Shown one piece after another: positions 33,404-43,208 of a stretch of 64,000 nucleotides of DNA. Made by a program: the position numbers and the translations under genes. The DNA lies in assembly GCF_038502225.1 (NCBI RefSeq), contig NC_091298.1, positions 34,648,109 through 34,712,108 on the forward strand, read 5' to 3'. Within the stretch, counting starts at the first letter, position 1. Each line of letters begins with the position of its first letter. Below the pieces are notes generated by a model, which saw only the letters and a list, made by a program, of their open reading frames with translations, had not been told where the DNA came from and searched no databases. The DNA comes from Cherax quadricarinatus. Its lineage: Eukaryota > Arthropoda > Malacostraca > Decapoda > Parastacidae.

Positions 33404-34434
33404 TTCCAGTCAGACTAGGAGGCATTGGTGTCCGCAAGTCATCACAGATTGCGTTACCTGCTTTTCTGTCCTCGTGTATTGCATCCAGAGAGCTTGTAGC
33501 AGCGATTCTCCCTGAACATCTTAGGGACAAGATTGGAGCCCAGGACCAAAAATTCATTGACGGAGCAATGATCTGGGATAATCTAACGGGCTCAGAAACC
33601 AGACCTGCTCCCCCCAACAACTACAAACAATCGCACTGGGATGGTCCAATAGTGGAAAATATAGCCTCAACGATGCTTCAGAGTGTGTCAGGGAAGGAGA
33701 GAGCCTGCCTGCTGGCAGTGAGAGCCCCTCATGCTGGGGACTTTCTGTTGGCTGTTCCCAACTCCAGCCTTGGCACACGCCTCGACCCACAGACCATCCG
33801 CATCGGTGTTGCCCTTCGACTTTCCGCCCCTATTCTCGCCGAACACAGGTGTATTTGTGGCAGTGAAGCAGCAGACCGATTCAGGTACCATGGTCTTGTG
33901 TGCCGTAAATCCGAGGGAAAGATTGCAAGACATGAGGAGGTTAATAACATTATCAAGAGGAGCCTCACAACAGCTGGATGCCCAGCAGTAAGGGAGCCAC
34001 CCCAACTATGCAGATCTGACGGCAGCCAGAAGCGTCCAGATGGTATCACCCTTCAAGCCTGGACAGATGGGAAGCAGGTGGTGTGGGACTATACATGTGC
34101 ATCTACCTTGGCTGATACCTATCTCCAATACACCAGGGAGGAAGGAGGGGCAGCTGCCAGCTTTAGGGAGTCCCAAAAGTCTAGAAAATATGGAGAACTT
34201 GCCCATCATTATATGTTTGTTCCCATAGGCTCAGAGACCCTTGGCTCATGGGGAAAGAGTGCATCTAATTTCCTTAAGGAGCTGGGAAAAAGACTCATCA
34301 GGGTAACTAGGGATCCCAGGGCAGCTAGTTTTCTGTTCCAGCGGCTCAGTGCGGCTGTTCAAAGGGGTAATGCATGCTGCATTTTGGGCACACGCCCCAG
34401 CTCTAAGGAGCTGGATGAGATTTTCGCCTTATAA
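33403..34434 (+). CDS. C-terminal part of R2-like reverse transcriptase with intact restriction-like endonuclease
   Basis: Open for 343 codons from the array edge to TAA at 34432-34434; the first Met is internal at 33568. It contains LPVRLGGIGVRK (thumb end), SHWDGPIVE, then HRCICGSEAADRFRYHGLVC (CCHC), IARHEEVNNIIKR (Arg-His box), VREPPQL, RPDGITL and, 15 residues after the Pro-Asp, WDYTCAS (second acidic residue), then ETLGSWGKSAS and RGNACCILGTRP near the end. All nuclease landmarks are intact, unlike copies 1 and 3. In this class the nuclease nicks target DNA to prime reverse transcription. Confidence 0.8.
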
Positions 34435-34528
34435 TCGGTGATACACACGTAACAACATGTACCGTATATGCCACCTTTATATCAACAATGTATCTCTTAA
34501 ATCTTCTGTGCCATATTATGTAATAATA
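33403..34528 (+). mobile_element. R2-like retrotransposon, copy 2 (5' truncated)
   Basis: 3' third of the family seen at 25.1-28.7 kb, clearly diverged from it. It starts directly after (TA)n in the middle of LPVRLGGIGVRK and continues through the nuclease to a 3' untranslated region that runs into (TA)n at 34528. Confidence 0.8.

Positions 34529-34600
<72 letters not shown>
34529..34600. repeat. (TA)n array
   Basis: About 36 dinucleotides between R2-like copy 2 and inverted-terminus element copy 3. Confidence 0.95.
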
Positions 34601-34605
<5 letters not shown>

Positions 34606-34993
34606 TTGCCGAATAGGCAGAACTTGCGATCTTGGCTTAAATAGCAACGCTCATCTTGCTATATAGGACAAGTGAAAATTTGTGTATGCAATAATTTCGC
34701 CAAAATCATTCTGAATCTAACGAAAAAAAATATATTTCACTGTGTTTGTTTAGTATTAAATTATTATAAACAAATCTAAAATATATTTAGTTGGGTTAGG
34801 CTAAAATTAATTGCTCTTGTTATAATAAGGTTAGGTAAGTTTTCTAAGATTCTTTTGGTGCAAAATTAAAAATTTTTACATTAACATTAATGAAAAGAAT
34901 ATATCTTTAAACATATAAGAGAAAAATTTAGAAAGGACTTAAATTTAAATGAGTTCTTGCTAATTGACCAGTTTTACATATTCGGCACGACAT
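34601..34993 (+). mobile_element. Small element with inverted termini, copy 3
   Basis: 393 bp, the longest copy. Left terminus ATGTCTTGCCGAATA (one mismatch from consensus), right terminus TATTCGGCACGACAT. It includes about 40 bp (around 34880-34930, AAAGAATATATC...AGAGAAAAA) that copy 2 lacks. (TA)n lies on both sides. Confidence 0.8.
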
Positions 34994-34994
34994 T

Positions 34995-35000
<6 letters not shown>

Positions 35001-35071
<71 letters not shown>

Positions 35072-35075
35072 TATA

Positions 35076-35170
<95 letters not shown>
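35001..35170. repeat. Long interrupted (TA)n array
   Basis: About 170 bp of TA repeat with ATTATATGTATATA and GTATA interruptions near 35063-35083, between inverted-terminus copy 3 and the 3' end of a minus-strand PLE. Confidence 0.95.
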
Positions 35171-35173
<3 letters not shown>

Positions 35174-35205
35174 AAACAACCATTCTGAAAGAATAGAGAA
35201 ATTCC

Positions 35206-35237
35206 AAGCGCTTTCGTGACTACTCACATTATCAAGG
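35206..35237 (-). ncRNA. Hammerhead-like core, PLE second family
   Basis: Minus strand reads CCTTGATAA (variant of CUGANGA), stem GTGA/TCAC with GTAG loop, then GAAAGCGC. The order matches a hammerhead core with a short stem II. The first box differs at two positions, so it is a candidate only. The same sequence is present twice, in mirror image, in the 39580-39731 palindrome. Confidence 0.45.
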
Positions 35238-35399
35238 AACTATGAAAGTGAAGCATCCAAGGAAGCTATATAAGGGGTCCGGCCAGCACCTCACTATCAG
35301 ATCCCACAACGGTTAAACACGTGACGCGCGGCGAGCCAACTTGGATAGGTCCTTTGCACAACTCACCCCCAAGCTATTCTACCCAAGAATATTTAAAAA

Positions 35400-36383
35400 T
35401 TATTTGTCCAGTGTATTATTAAATTCTTCCCAAATTCTATTAATTATAAATGGATCTAATTTATATAAACCAAAGGAAATATTCATATTATTGTCAAAAC
35501 TGCTTTTTATGAAACAAGATTCAATTATATTCCTGTCGACCATGGACTTGCTTGATACTACTTTCTCAACTTTTTGAAAATCAATTGGATGGTTAAAATC
35601 TCTTACATGAATAAATAGAGCATTGGAATCTTGTCCAGTTCTAATGCTATATTTATGTTGTTTTAATCTTAGTTCGAGATTTTTACCAGTTTGACCGTAA
35701 TAAACTTTATCGCAAATTTTACAAGGAATCTTATAGACACATCCATCAGCATTTTGGGGGGAATTCTTTATCAAAAGTTTTTTTACTGTGTCAAGATTTT
35801 TGAATACAACTTTAATATTAAAAGTCTTAAGAAGAGAAGGCATATCAACCAAGTTTTCATGGTAAGGGAGAACCAACATATTTTTAGTTGAATAAGGCTG
35901 GTTGCCCCTTTATGGATTATAAAAAGTGTTTCTAGCAACTTTAAAAGATTTATCAATTACATTTCTTGGGTATTTTAAATCATTACCTATTTCATAAATT
36001 TTGGATATTTCCTCATCTATGAACTCAGGACTACAAATTCGTAAAGCTCTCAAAAACATTGATGAGAAAACAGACAGTTTGACTCTATCTTGAAGCGAGG
36101 AATAATAGTGGACATAGGAACAGTTATTTGTAGGTTTTCTGTAAATTTTAAATTTGAATTCATTATTACCCTTAATAATTAAAACATCTAGAAAAGGCAA
36201 TGAGTTATTTTCTTCAAACTCAACAGTAAAGTTTATAGAATGGGCTAAGCTATTTAATTTTCCAAGAAAATGGTGTATATCTACATTTTTGGGCATAAGA
36301 CACAAAATATCATCAACATATCTGAACCTGATATGTGGATGACATGTTGTGTCTTTGGCCAAATGATTTGGCCCTGGATACAT
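35400..36383 (-). pseudogene. PLE reverse transcriptase motif C region and GIY-YIG endonuclease
   Basis: Two frames of one protein separated by a stop or frameshift at about 35880-35910. The upstream part (36383-35910, 157 codons) has HIRFRYVDDILCLM (motif C), NSLPFLDVLI, IYRKPTNN and SVFSSMFLRALRICSPEFID. The downstream part (35879-35400, 159 codons) has MLVLPYHENL, then the nuclease: GCVYKIPCKICDKVYYGQTG (GIY-YIG with the Cys pair), LRLKQHKYSI, FIHVRDFNHPIDF and IESCFI with the catalytic Glu. The nuclease domain looks intact. Confidence 0.88.
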
Positions 36384-36468
36384 TTTTACTGAGAATTAAC
36401 GTTTTAGTCTCCTCTATTAAATTCACATTAGTGAAAGAAGTGGAATCTAAATGTATTGAAACACAGGG

Positions 36469-36990
36469 TTGATAGAAAGTTTAAGTTTACAGTTTATAGG
36501 AAGGCCACTAATGTGTGCTCATACATTCAGCAATTCCAACCATGAGACAAGAATAAAGAGGAGTGTTTTTCTCTCTATGTTTCTGAGAGCTTACCGAGTG
36601 TTCAGCCCTGAGTTCCTAGATGAAGAAATGTGAAAAATATTTGATATTGTGATGTTCATGGAATCAGCGTTGCTAGCAGCTGGGAAAACTTATCATAAAC
36701 CCGAGCCTAGGATAACACCTCAGATTAAGAATGTGCTGGCTCTCCCTTAATACCCTAAGAAGTTTCAACATACAAGTAGTTTTTAAGACTGTTAGAAGCA
36801 TACTGATAAAGAATTCTCCTCACCAGTGTGTTGATGGTGGCTACAAAATTGGTTGCAATGGCTGCAACTTATCTTTTGTGTGCTATAGCAAAAACCTCTA
36901 ATTGTCAGGATATCACAACATCGCTATTCTTTAGGAACTGCCCAGGAATCAAGCATGATTTTCAGCCACATTATAGTCTGCAGTAACTCG
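36469..36990 (+). pseudogene. Degenerate PLE reverse transcriptase-endonuclease, plus strand
   Basis: Translating across stops gives KFKFTVYRKATNVCSYI, RSVFLSMFLRAYRVFSPEFL, then CVDGGYKIGCNGCN, which parallel IYRKPTNNCSYV, SVFSSMFLRALRICSPEFI and GCVYKIPCKICD of the minus-strand PLE next to it. Several stops and shifts are present and the nuclease is badly eroded. With its neighbour it forms a head-to-head pair of diverged PLE copies. Confidence 0.72.
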
Positions 36991-37124
36991 GCAATCTGGT
37001 TGGAAGCCACGGTCATTTTCTTTTGTTACACTTAGTTTGAACAGATTATTGTTGAATCGGCAGTTATAAAATATGACAAAAATAACAGTCGGTGCTTGTT
37101 CAAATTAGAATCGTTTTTAGTTGA
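36991..37124. other. Unassigned sequence
   Basis: AT-rich; nothing recognised. Confidence 0.4.
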
Positions 37125-37136
37125 GGCTGTTGTACA
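37125..37136. repeat. Target-site duplication, left
   Basis: GGCTGTTGTACA, repeated at 37812-37823 on the other side of the truncated I-like copy. Confidence 0.87.
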
Positions 37137-37811
37137 TTATTATTATTATAAAAAAGAAGCGCTAAGCCACAAGGGCTATACAGCCTGCAGGGTAGGGAAG
37201 GAAGCGAGGGTATTGGGCGGCAGAAGGGTGGAGGGATGATTAGTAGGTTACAGAAAACAGCGGGGCAGGGGATAGCGCAGGGGTAGAGGGTAACAAGAGA
37301 TTCAGGTAGAAAGGGCCGAAGGTATCATCAGAGTTTGTGGAGTAAGTCAGTTGTTGTCAAAAAGTCAATGAGAGAGTCCGGATGAAAGGTGGGTCCATCA
37401 GCGAGAAGGGAAGGTAAAGAGAGAGCAGCGGAGCGAAGACGACGTTGGAGGTAAATTCTGCGTGCTCGTTGATAAAGTGGGCAGTCTAACAGAATGTGGC
37501 TGACCGATAATGGAACCTGACAATTCTCACAGAGAGGAGCAGGGCGCCTCTCCATGAGATATCCATGAGTAAGACGAGTATGGCCAATGCGAAGGCGAGA
37601 GAGAGTAGTCTCTCAACCTCGACACTGGTGACAAGAAGACGGCCAGTAACCTATGCTCGGTTTAATAGAACAAAGTTTGTTATTGAGCAGGGCAGACCAA
37701 CATTGTTGCCAACGGGTGTGAAGGTGGGTAGCTATTACAGCAAAATAGTCCGGAAATTGAACACCTCTATATGAAATTGGTAGGTCATGTACTGCTGACC
37801 GCGCAGCAGTG
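37137..37811 (-). mobile_element. I-like retrotransposon, 5'-truncated copy
   Basis: 675-bp 3' end of the family at 11467-19310, minus strand, with a TTATTATTA tail at 37137 and a perfect 12-bp target duplication. It encodes only the end of ORF2: RNase H remnants on the 5' side, then APLCENCQVPLSVSHILLDC and PTFHPDSLIDFLTTTDLL (frame 37555-37328). Truncation is in the RNase H region, at the same place as about 12140 in the large copy. Close similarity to that copy implies recent activity of the family. Confidence 0.9.
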
Positions 37812-37823
37812 GGCTGTTGTACA
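37812..37823. repeat. Target-site duplication, right
   Basis: GGCTGTTGTACA, identical to 37125-37136. Confidence 0.87.
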
Positions 37824-38409
37824 AATACGTTGGATTGCCCTAAGTGCTGTAGTTTCATGCTGAGAAATTAGGGCCTGTTTTCCTCTTTGTTTTAATGATT
37901 AGACCAGCGTTTGTCTCAGAATCTTGTGTGATAGGTAAATTATGACCATCTTCCTTTGGATAAACTACTAAGGTCTTCCTTTAAATGAGTCCCTTTAAAT
38001 TAACACATTTTCTAGAGGCAGGTTACAAAAAATTTCTAAGACAATTTTCAGACATATTTATATTTGGTATGTAAAATAATTTATGTCATATCATAGTTTG
38101 ACCAAATTTTTGATAATTGTTATGTCACTCATATTATGTTCATTAGGTTACCACAAAATCATTGCTTATGAGCTGGTAGTCTTCTAATGATGTAATATTC
38201 AATCTTCCTGGCTATGGGTATTGGAATGCCTGGGGGTACTTACTGCCTCCTTTCTCATTAGAGAAAAGACTCTTCCTCAGATCATATTTGGTTGGACTTC
38301 TTCCTTTTTCTGGAACACTGGAAGCTCCTGATGTTTTGATTGTAACACGAAAGGTCTAGAGTGGAAAATATGCTATGTACTTTGATAAAGATTGAGAAAG
38401 GAAAATGTT

Positions 38410-38418
<9 letters not shown>
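37824..38418. other. Unassigned sequence
   Basis: AT-rich, no gene or element recognised. Confidence 0.45.

Positions 38419-38490
<72 letters not shown>
38419..38490. repeat. (AT)n array
   Basis: Preceded by a short (CA)n; forms the 3' side of RTE-like copy C. Confidence 0.95.
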
Positions 38491-38492
<2 letters not shown>

Positions 38493-39076
38493 CTTTTTTT
38501 TATTAACACACTGGCCGATTCCCACCAATGCAGGGTGGCCCGAAAAAGAAAAACTTTCACCATCATTCACTCCATCATTGTCTTGCCAGAAGGGTGCTTT
38601 ACACTACAGTTTTTAAACTGCAACATTAACACCCCTCCTTCAGAGTGCAGACACTGTACTTCCCATCTCCAGGACTCAAGTCCGGCCTGCCGGTTTTCCT
38701 GAATCCCTTCATAAATGTTACTTTGCTCACACTCCAACAGCACGTCAAGTATTTAAAACCATTTGTCTCCATTCACTCCAATCAAACACGCTCACGCATA
38801 CCCGCTAGAAGTCCAAGCCCCTCGCACACAAAACCTCCTTTACCCCCTCCCTCCAACCTTTCCTAGGCCGACCCCTACCCCACCTTCCTCCATTCTCTCT
38901 ACATGTCCAAACCACCTCTACAACACTTCCTCAGCCCTCTGGACAACAGTTTTGGCAATCCTGCACCTCCTCCTAACTTCCAAACTTCGAATTCTCTGCA
39001 TTATAGTATTCACACCACACATTGCCCTCAGACGTGACACCTCCACTGCCTCCAGCCTTCTCCTCGCTGCAGCAAC

Positions 39077-39077
<1 letters not shown>
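38491..39077 (-). mobile_element. RTE-like fragment, copy C
   Basis: 3' terminal 587 bp of the RTE-like family (minus strand). It matches copy B from the tail through the thumb-encoding region, and is cut off inside the sequence for ARRRLEAVE by (AT)n. Small deletions relative to copy B (near 38888) break the frame. Confidence 0.85.

Positions 39078-39131
<54 letters not shown>
39078..39131. repeat. (AT)n array
   Basis: Joins the 5' truncation of RTE-like copy C to a left-truncated inverted-terminus element. Confidence 0.93.
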
Positions 39132-39132
<1 letters not shown>

Positions 39133-39446
39133 ATTTGTGTATGCAATAATTTCACCAAAATCAATCTGAGCCTAACGATAAAAATATATTTGATTGTGTT
39201 TGTTTAGTACTAAATTATTGTAAACGTATTTAAAATATATTTAGTTGGGTTAGGCTTAAATAAATTGCTCTTGTTATAATAAGGTTAGGTAAGTTTTCTA
39301 AGATTCCTTTGGTGCAAAATTAAAATTTTTACATTAACATAAATGAAAAAAATATATCTTTAAACGTATAAGAGAAAATTTTAGAAAGGACTTAATTTTA
39401 AGTGAGTTCTTACTAATTGACCAGTTTTACATATTCGGCACGACAT
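39132..39446 (+). mobile_element. Small element with inverted termini, copy 4 (left-truncated)
   Basis: Body from AATTTGTGTATGCAATAATTTC to the right terminus TATTCGGCACGACAT (39432-39446). The left 75 bp or so, including the left terminus, is replaced by (AT)n, mirroring the loss in copy 1. Confidence 0.78.

Positions 39447-39541
<95 letters not shown>
39447..39541. repeat. (TA)n array
   Basis: About 95 bp with one TAATAT interruption near 39472. Confidence 0.93.
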
Positions 39542-39542
<1 letters not shown>

Positions 39543-39579
39543 ATATGCAATAAGATCACAGTAAACAGGTGATTTCAGA

Positions 39580-39724
39580 ATATGCAAAACAACCACTCTG
39601 AAAGAATAGAGAAATTCCAAGCGCTTTCGTGACTACTCACATTATCAAGGAACTATAGTTCCTTGATAATGTGAGTAGTCACGAAAGCGCTTGGAATTTC
39701 TCTATTCTTTCAGAGTGGTTGTTT

Positions 39725-39731
<7 letters not shown>
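39580..39731. repeat. 152-bp perfect palindrome made of two PLE 3' ends
   Basis: Symmetric about 39655/39656 (centre GGAACTATAGTTCC) with no mismatch over 76-bp arms. Each arm matches the terminal sequence of the PLE at 35171-35243 (GCAAAACAACC, CTGAAAGAATAGAG, CCAAGCGCTTTCGTGACTAC), with one difference from it. So two identical PLE termini lie in opposite orientation. (TA)n follows directly on the right and begins 39 bp to the left. Confidence 0.95.
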
Positions 39732-39822
<91 letters not shown>

Positions 39823-39830
39823 TATATATA
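39732..39830. repeat. (TA)n array
   Basis: About 99 bp with an AAATA interruption near 39818, between the palindrome and RTE-like copy D. Confidence 0.95.
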
Positions 39831-40584
39831 AATTGATGAGGGAAAAAGAGTGAGTGGTGCACTTAGGAGTCTGTGGAGACAAAGAACTTTGTCCTTGGAG
39901 GCAAAGAGGTGAATGTATGATAGTATAGTTTTACCAACGCTCTTATATGGGTGTGAAGCATGGGTGATGAATGTTGCAGCGAGGAGAAGGCTGGAGGCAG
40001 TGGAGATGTCATGTCTGAGGGCAATGTGTGGTGTGAATATAATGCAGAGTATTCGTAGTTTGGAAGTTAGGAGGAGGTGCGGGATTACCAAAACTGTTGT
40101 CCAGAGGGCTGAGGAAGGGTTGTTGAGGTGGTTCGGACATGTAGAGAGAATGGAGCGAAACAGAATGACTTCAAGAGTGTATCAGTCTGTAGTGGAAGGA
40201 AGGCGGGGTAGGGGTCGGCCTAGGAAAGGTTGGAGAGAGGGGGTAAAGGAGGTTTTGTGTGCGAGGGGCTTGGACTTCCAGCAGGTATGCATGAGCGTGT
40301 TTGATAGGAGTGAATGGAGACAAATGGTTTTTAATACTTGACGTGCTGTTGGAGTGTGAGCAAAGTAACATTTATGAAGGGGTTCAGGGAAACCGGCAGG
40401 CCGGACTTGAGTCCTGGAGATGGGAAGTACAGTGCCTGCACTCTGAAGGAGGGGTGTTAATGTTGCAGTTTAAAAACTGTAGTGTAAAGCACCCTTCTGG
40501 CAAGACAGTGATGGAGTGAATGATGGTGAAAGTTTTTCTTTTTCGGGCCACCCTGCCTTTGTGGGAATCGGCCAGTGTGATAAT

Positions 40585-40587
<3 letters not shown>
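39831..40587 (+). mobile_element. RTE-like fragment, copy D
   Basis: Plus-strand 3' part of the family, starting in the thumb region directly after (TA)n and ending in the tail GTGATAATAAAA(TA)n. It contains a 142-codon open frame, 39913-40341, with [31 protein letters not shown] and RGRPRKGW, nearly identical to the end of copy B. A small lesion near 39908 separates it from the preceding codons. Confidence 0.87.
39913..40341 (+). pseudogene. C-terminal part of RTE-like protein (copy D)
   Basis: 142 codons covering the C-terminal domain after the reverse transcriptase thumb; no catalytic motif is included. It ends at the same stop context (MVFNT) as copy B, which supports annotating 30600 as the true C-terminus there. 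Confidence 0.8.

Positions 40588-40660
<73 letters not shown>
40588..40660. repeat. (TA)n array
   Basis: Tail of copy D and at the same time the left edge of copy E. Confidence 0.95.
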
Positions 40661-40661
<1 letters not shown>

Positions 40662-41495
40662 GCAGAGGTTAGCGGATGAGTAAAAGAAAATTAAAAGTGA
40701 ATATTAGAAGATTAGATGACGAAAGACTGGATATCAGATTGGATGGAGAGAGTATGGAGGAGGTGAATGTATTCAGATATTTGGGAGTGGACGTGTCAGT
40801 AGATGGGTCTATGAAGGATGAGGTGAATCACTGAATTAATGAGGAAAAAAGAGTGATTGGTATACTTAGGAGTCTGTGTAGACAAAGAACTTTGTCCGTG
40901 GAAGCAATGAGAAGAATGTATGAGAGTATAGTTACACCTAAACTCTTATATGGGTGTGAAGCATGGGTGGTGAATATTGCAACAAGGAGAAGGCAATGTA
41001 GATGTCATGTCTGATGGCTGTGGAGGGGTTGTTCAGATGGTTCGGACATGTAGAGAGGATGGAACAAAACTGAATGACTTCGAGAGCGCATAAATCTGTA
41101 GTGGAGGGAAGGCGGGGTAGGGGTCAGCCTAGGAATGGTTGGAGGGAGGTGGTGAAGGTTGTGTGTGCGAGGGGCTTGGACTTCCAGAAAGTAGGAGTGA
41201 GCGTATTTGATAGGAATGAATGGAGACAAATGGTTTTTAATACTTGACATGCTGTTGGAGTGTGAGCAAGGTAACATTTATGAAGGGATTCAGGGAAACC
41301 GGCAGGCCGGACTTGAATCCTGGAGATGGGAAGAACAGTGTCTGCACTCTGAAGAAGGGGTGCTAATGCTGCAGTTTTATAACTGTAGTGTAAGCATGTT
41401 TCTGGCAAGACAGTGATCGAGTGAATGATAATGAAAGTTTTTCTTTTCCCTGCCACCCTGCCTTGGTGGGAATCAGCCGATGTGTTATTAATAAA

Positions 41496-41501
<6 letters not shown>
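40661..41501 (+). mobile_element. RTE-like fragment, copy E (diverged)
   Basis: Plus-strand 3' part of the family, more diverged than copy D: KLKVN-type region, RLDGESMEEVNVFRYLGVDVS in readable form, then a deletion near 40993-41010 and frame-breaking changes, then the conserved 3' boxes (GGCAGGCCGGACTTGA, CTGGCAAGACAGTGA) and (TA)n. Confidence 0.83.

Positions 41502-41586
<85 letters not shown>
41502..41586. repeat. (TA)n array
   Basis: Tail of RTE-like copy E on one side; direct 5' edge of R2-like copy 3 on the other. Confidence 0.95.
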
Positions 41587-41588
<2 letters not shown>

Positions 41589-43050
41589 CCTAGAGATAAC
41601 AACCTCATCCGTCTCCTCTCTAGTGTTACAAACATTCTCTACGGAAATGACATCAAAGGGACATTTGATACCTCAAAAAGGATGGATGAATCAGATCCAT
41701 AGCAACACCCTTCGAGGATTTAGTGCCAGGACTGCAGTGAGAATGGCGAGTTACAAGGCTGCCACAATGCTGAAACCAACAACTCCGGCTCTGGGTTCTA
41801 GGCTGTGAAGCAGCAGCCTATGCAGCAGATAAAAAAAAAAAAAACCCTGATGAAATTAAACTTTACCAACGCGATTAACTTAGTCAGAAGGGATACTGTT
41901 TGTGCAGTTTCTAGACATAATGGTGCTTCTAAGCTATTGTTCTCTGAACATGAAATTGACTCATTGTGAGCCGCTGCAAATGGGAGACCCCCTCGCCACT
42001 CTTCAGTTCTGTCTAGTCATCAATGTCACAGAAACAGTGTACAAAGAGCTCTTCATCTGGTGCTTGGATTATGGTACCCTTGCTGACACTACAAGATATC
42101 TCTTAGAAGACATTAGAAAAATAAAAGACATTGAAGAAAGCCTGGGCCTGTCTTTAAACCCTGCCAAATACGAAATAGTTTCTACCAAGCTTTAGATTAT
42201 TGAAAATATTAGCTCTGCTTTTGCCATTACCACGAGCTACTGAGCCAGCCAATGTCACTCTCCACGTTGCTCCTTTCGGGTCTAATGCCGTTTAACTGAT
42301 TCTAGGAAAACATCTCAGAACTCAGAATGATAAAAGTCAGGATGAAAGATACTGATGCAAATGTTGCCTTCTACCTATTCATCAGATGCCTGTCCTTCCA
42401 ATAACTCACTTCTTAAAATGCTCTCCAGCCTTTGACAGTCCAAAACTCAAGAAATATGCTAGAGAATGTACTGAATTTTCCTTGAAGATGGACAGTGGGT
42501 GCAAGTCTCATTTTGTCAGGCTTGGGGGGTTGGGAATACATAAAGCCTCCCAGATTGCCCTACCACTTTTCTTATTCTTCTCGACAGCATCAGACGATCA
42601 AATAAACCGAATTCTTCTACACGACCTGGACGATGTAGCAGGAATAAAAGATCCATGCTGCACCAGGACCATTAACGAGTGGGAGACTTTCGCTGCTCCA
42701 TCGCCAAAGCCAGTGCAGCACTGACCTACAAACAATTAAGATGGGATGGCGTCATTGCTAAAAAGTGCATAATATGCTCAGTGTCGCAACGTCCAACAGC
42801 GAGATTTTCCGGCTCTAAGAGGTAAGCACACATCACTCTGCGGACTTGCTAACAGTTCCCATTTCGGTAATAGGCACACACCTCGACTTATAGACCACCC
42901 GAATTACAGTGGCTGTCCGCCTCGTTGCTCCAATTCACACGGAATACGCGTGAATTTGCGACGATGTACAAGACGACCAATATGGTCTACACGGGTTGCA
43001 CTGCTCAAAAACTAAGGGCTGGCAGGCGAGACACAGTGAGGTCAACCTAT
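41587..43050 (+). pseudogene. R2-like retrotransposon, copy 3 (degenerate)
   Basis: Follows copy 1 in order: FPRDNNLIRL (as FPRDDNLVRL), a deletion, SNTLRGFSARTAVRMASYKAA, a short A13 run, CLDYGTLADTTRYLLEDIRKIKDIEESLGLSLNPAKYEIVSTK pieces (motif C is LDYG, so the first Asp of the pair remains and the second is Tyr), FVRLGGLGIHKASQIALP, TVAVRLVAPIH and QYGLHGLHCSKTKGWQARH. Many stops and frameshifts. The nuclease after the CCHC is missing; similarity ends near 43050. Confidence 0.8.
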
Positions 43051-43121
43051 AATACTTACTCTTAATTATAAATTGTACCATGAGGTACGTACTGTACTTG
43101 GCGGTGTTAGATTAAGTGAAT

Positions 43122-43165
43122 ATGTGTGTGTGTGTATGTGTGTGTGTGTGTGTATGTGTGTGTGA

Positions 43166-43204
<39 letters not shown>
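43122..43204. repeat. (TG)n array
   Basis: TG repeats with TATG and GAGT interruptions, on the 3' side of the CR1-like element. Confidence 0.93.
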
Positions 43205-43208
43205 TGTG

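Larger units (their letters stand above)
35171..36468 (-). mobile_element. Penelope-like element, second family, minus strand
   Basis: 3' terminus at 35171 (GCAAAACAACCATTCTG on the plus strand) flush with (TA)n, then a GAAAG-type hammerhead-like core (35206-35237), an untranslated region with CTATATAAGGGGTCC, a GIY-YIG domain (35879-35400) and reverse transcriptase motif C region (36383-35910). Further 5' (36385-36460) a motif-A-like LDSTSFTNVN peptide is readable in another frame, so the palm between motifs A and C has been deleted. It meets an opposite-strand PLE near 36468. Confidence 0.85.

Noticed and set aside
34770..34830. Telomere-like TTAGG repeats in the MITE-like element
   Set aside because: GGTTAGGC and GGTTAGGT occur singly and are conserved parts of the element body, not a TTAGG array.
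35171..36468. Host GIY-YIG nuclease such as SLX1
   Set aside because: The adjoining YVDD reverse transcriptase motif and the Cys pair within the GIY-YIG segment identify a Penelope-like element.
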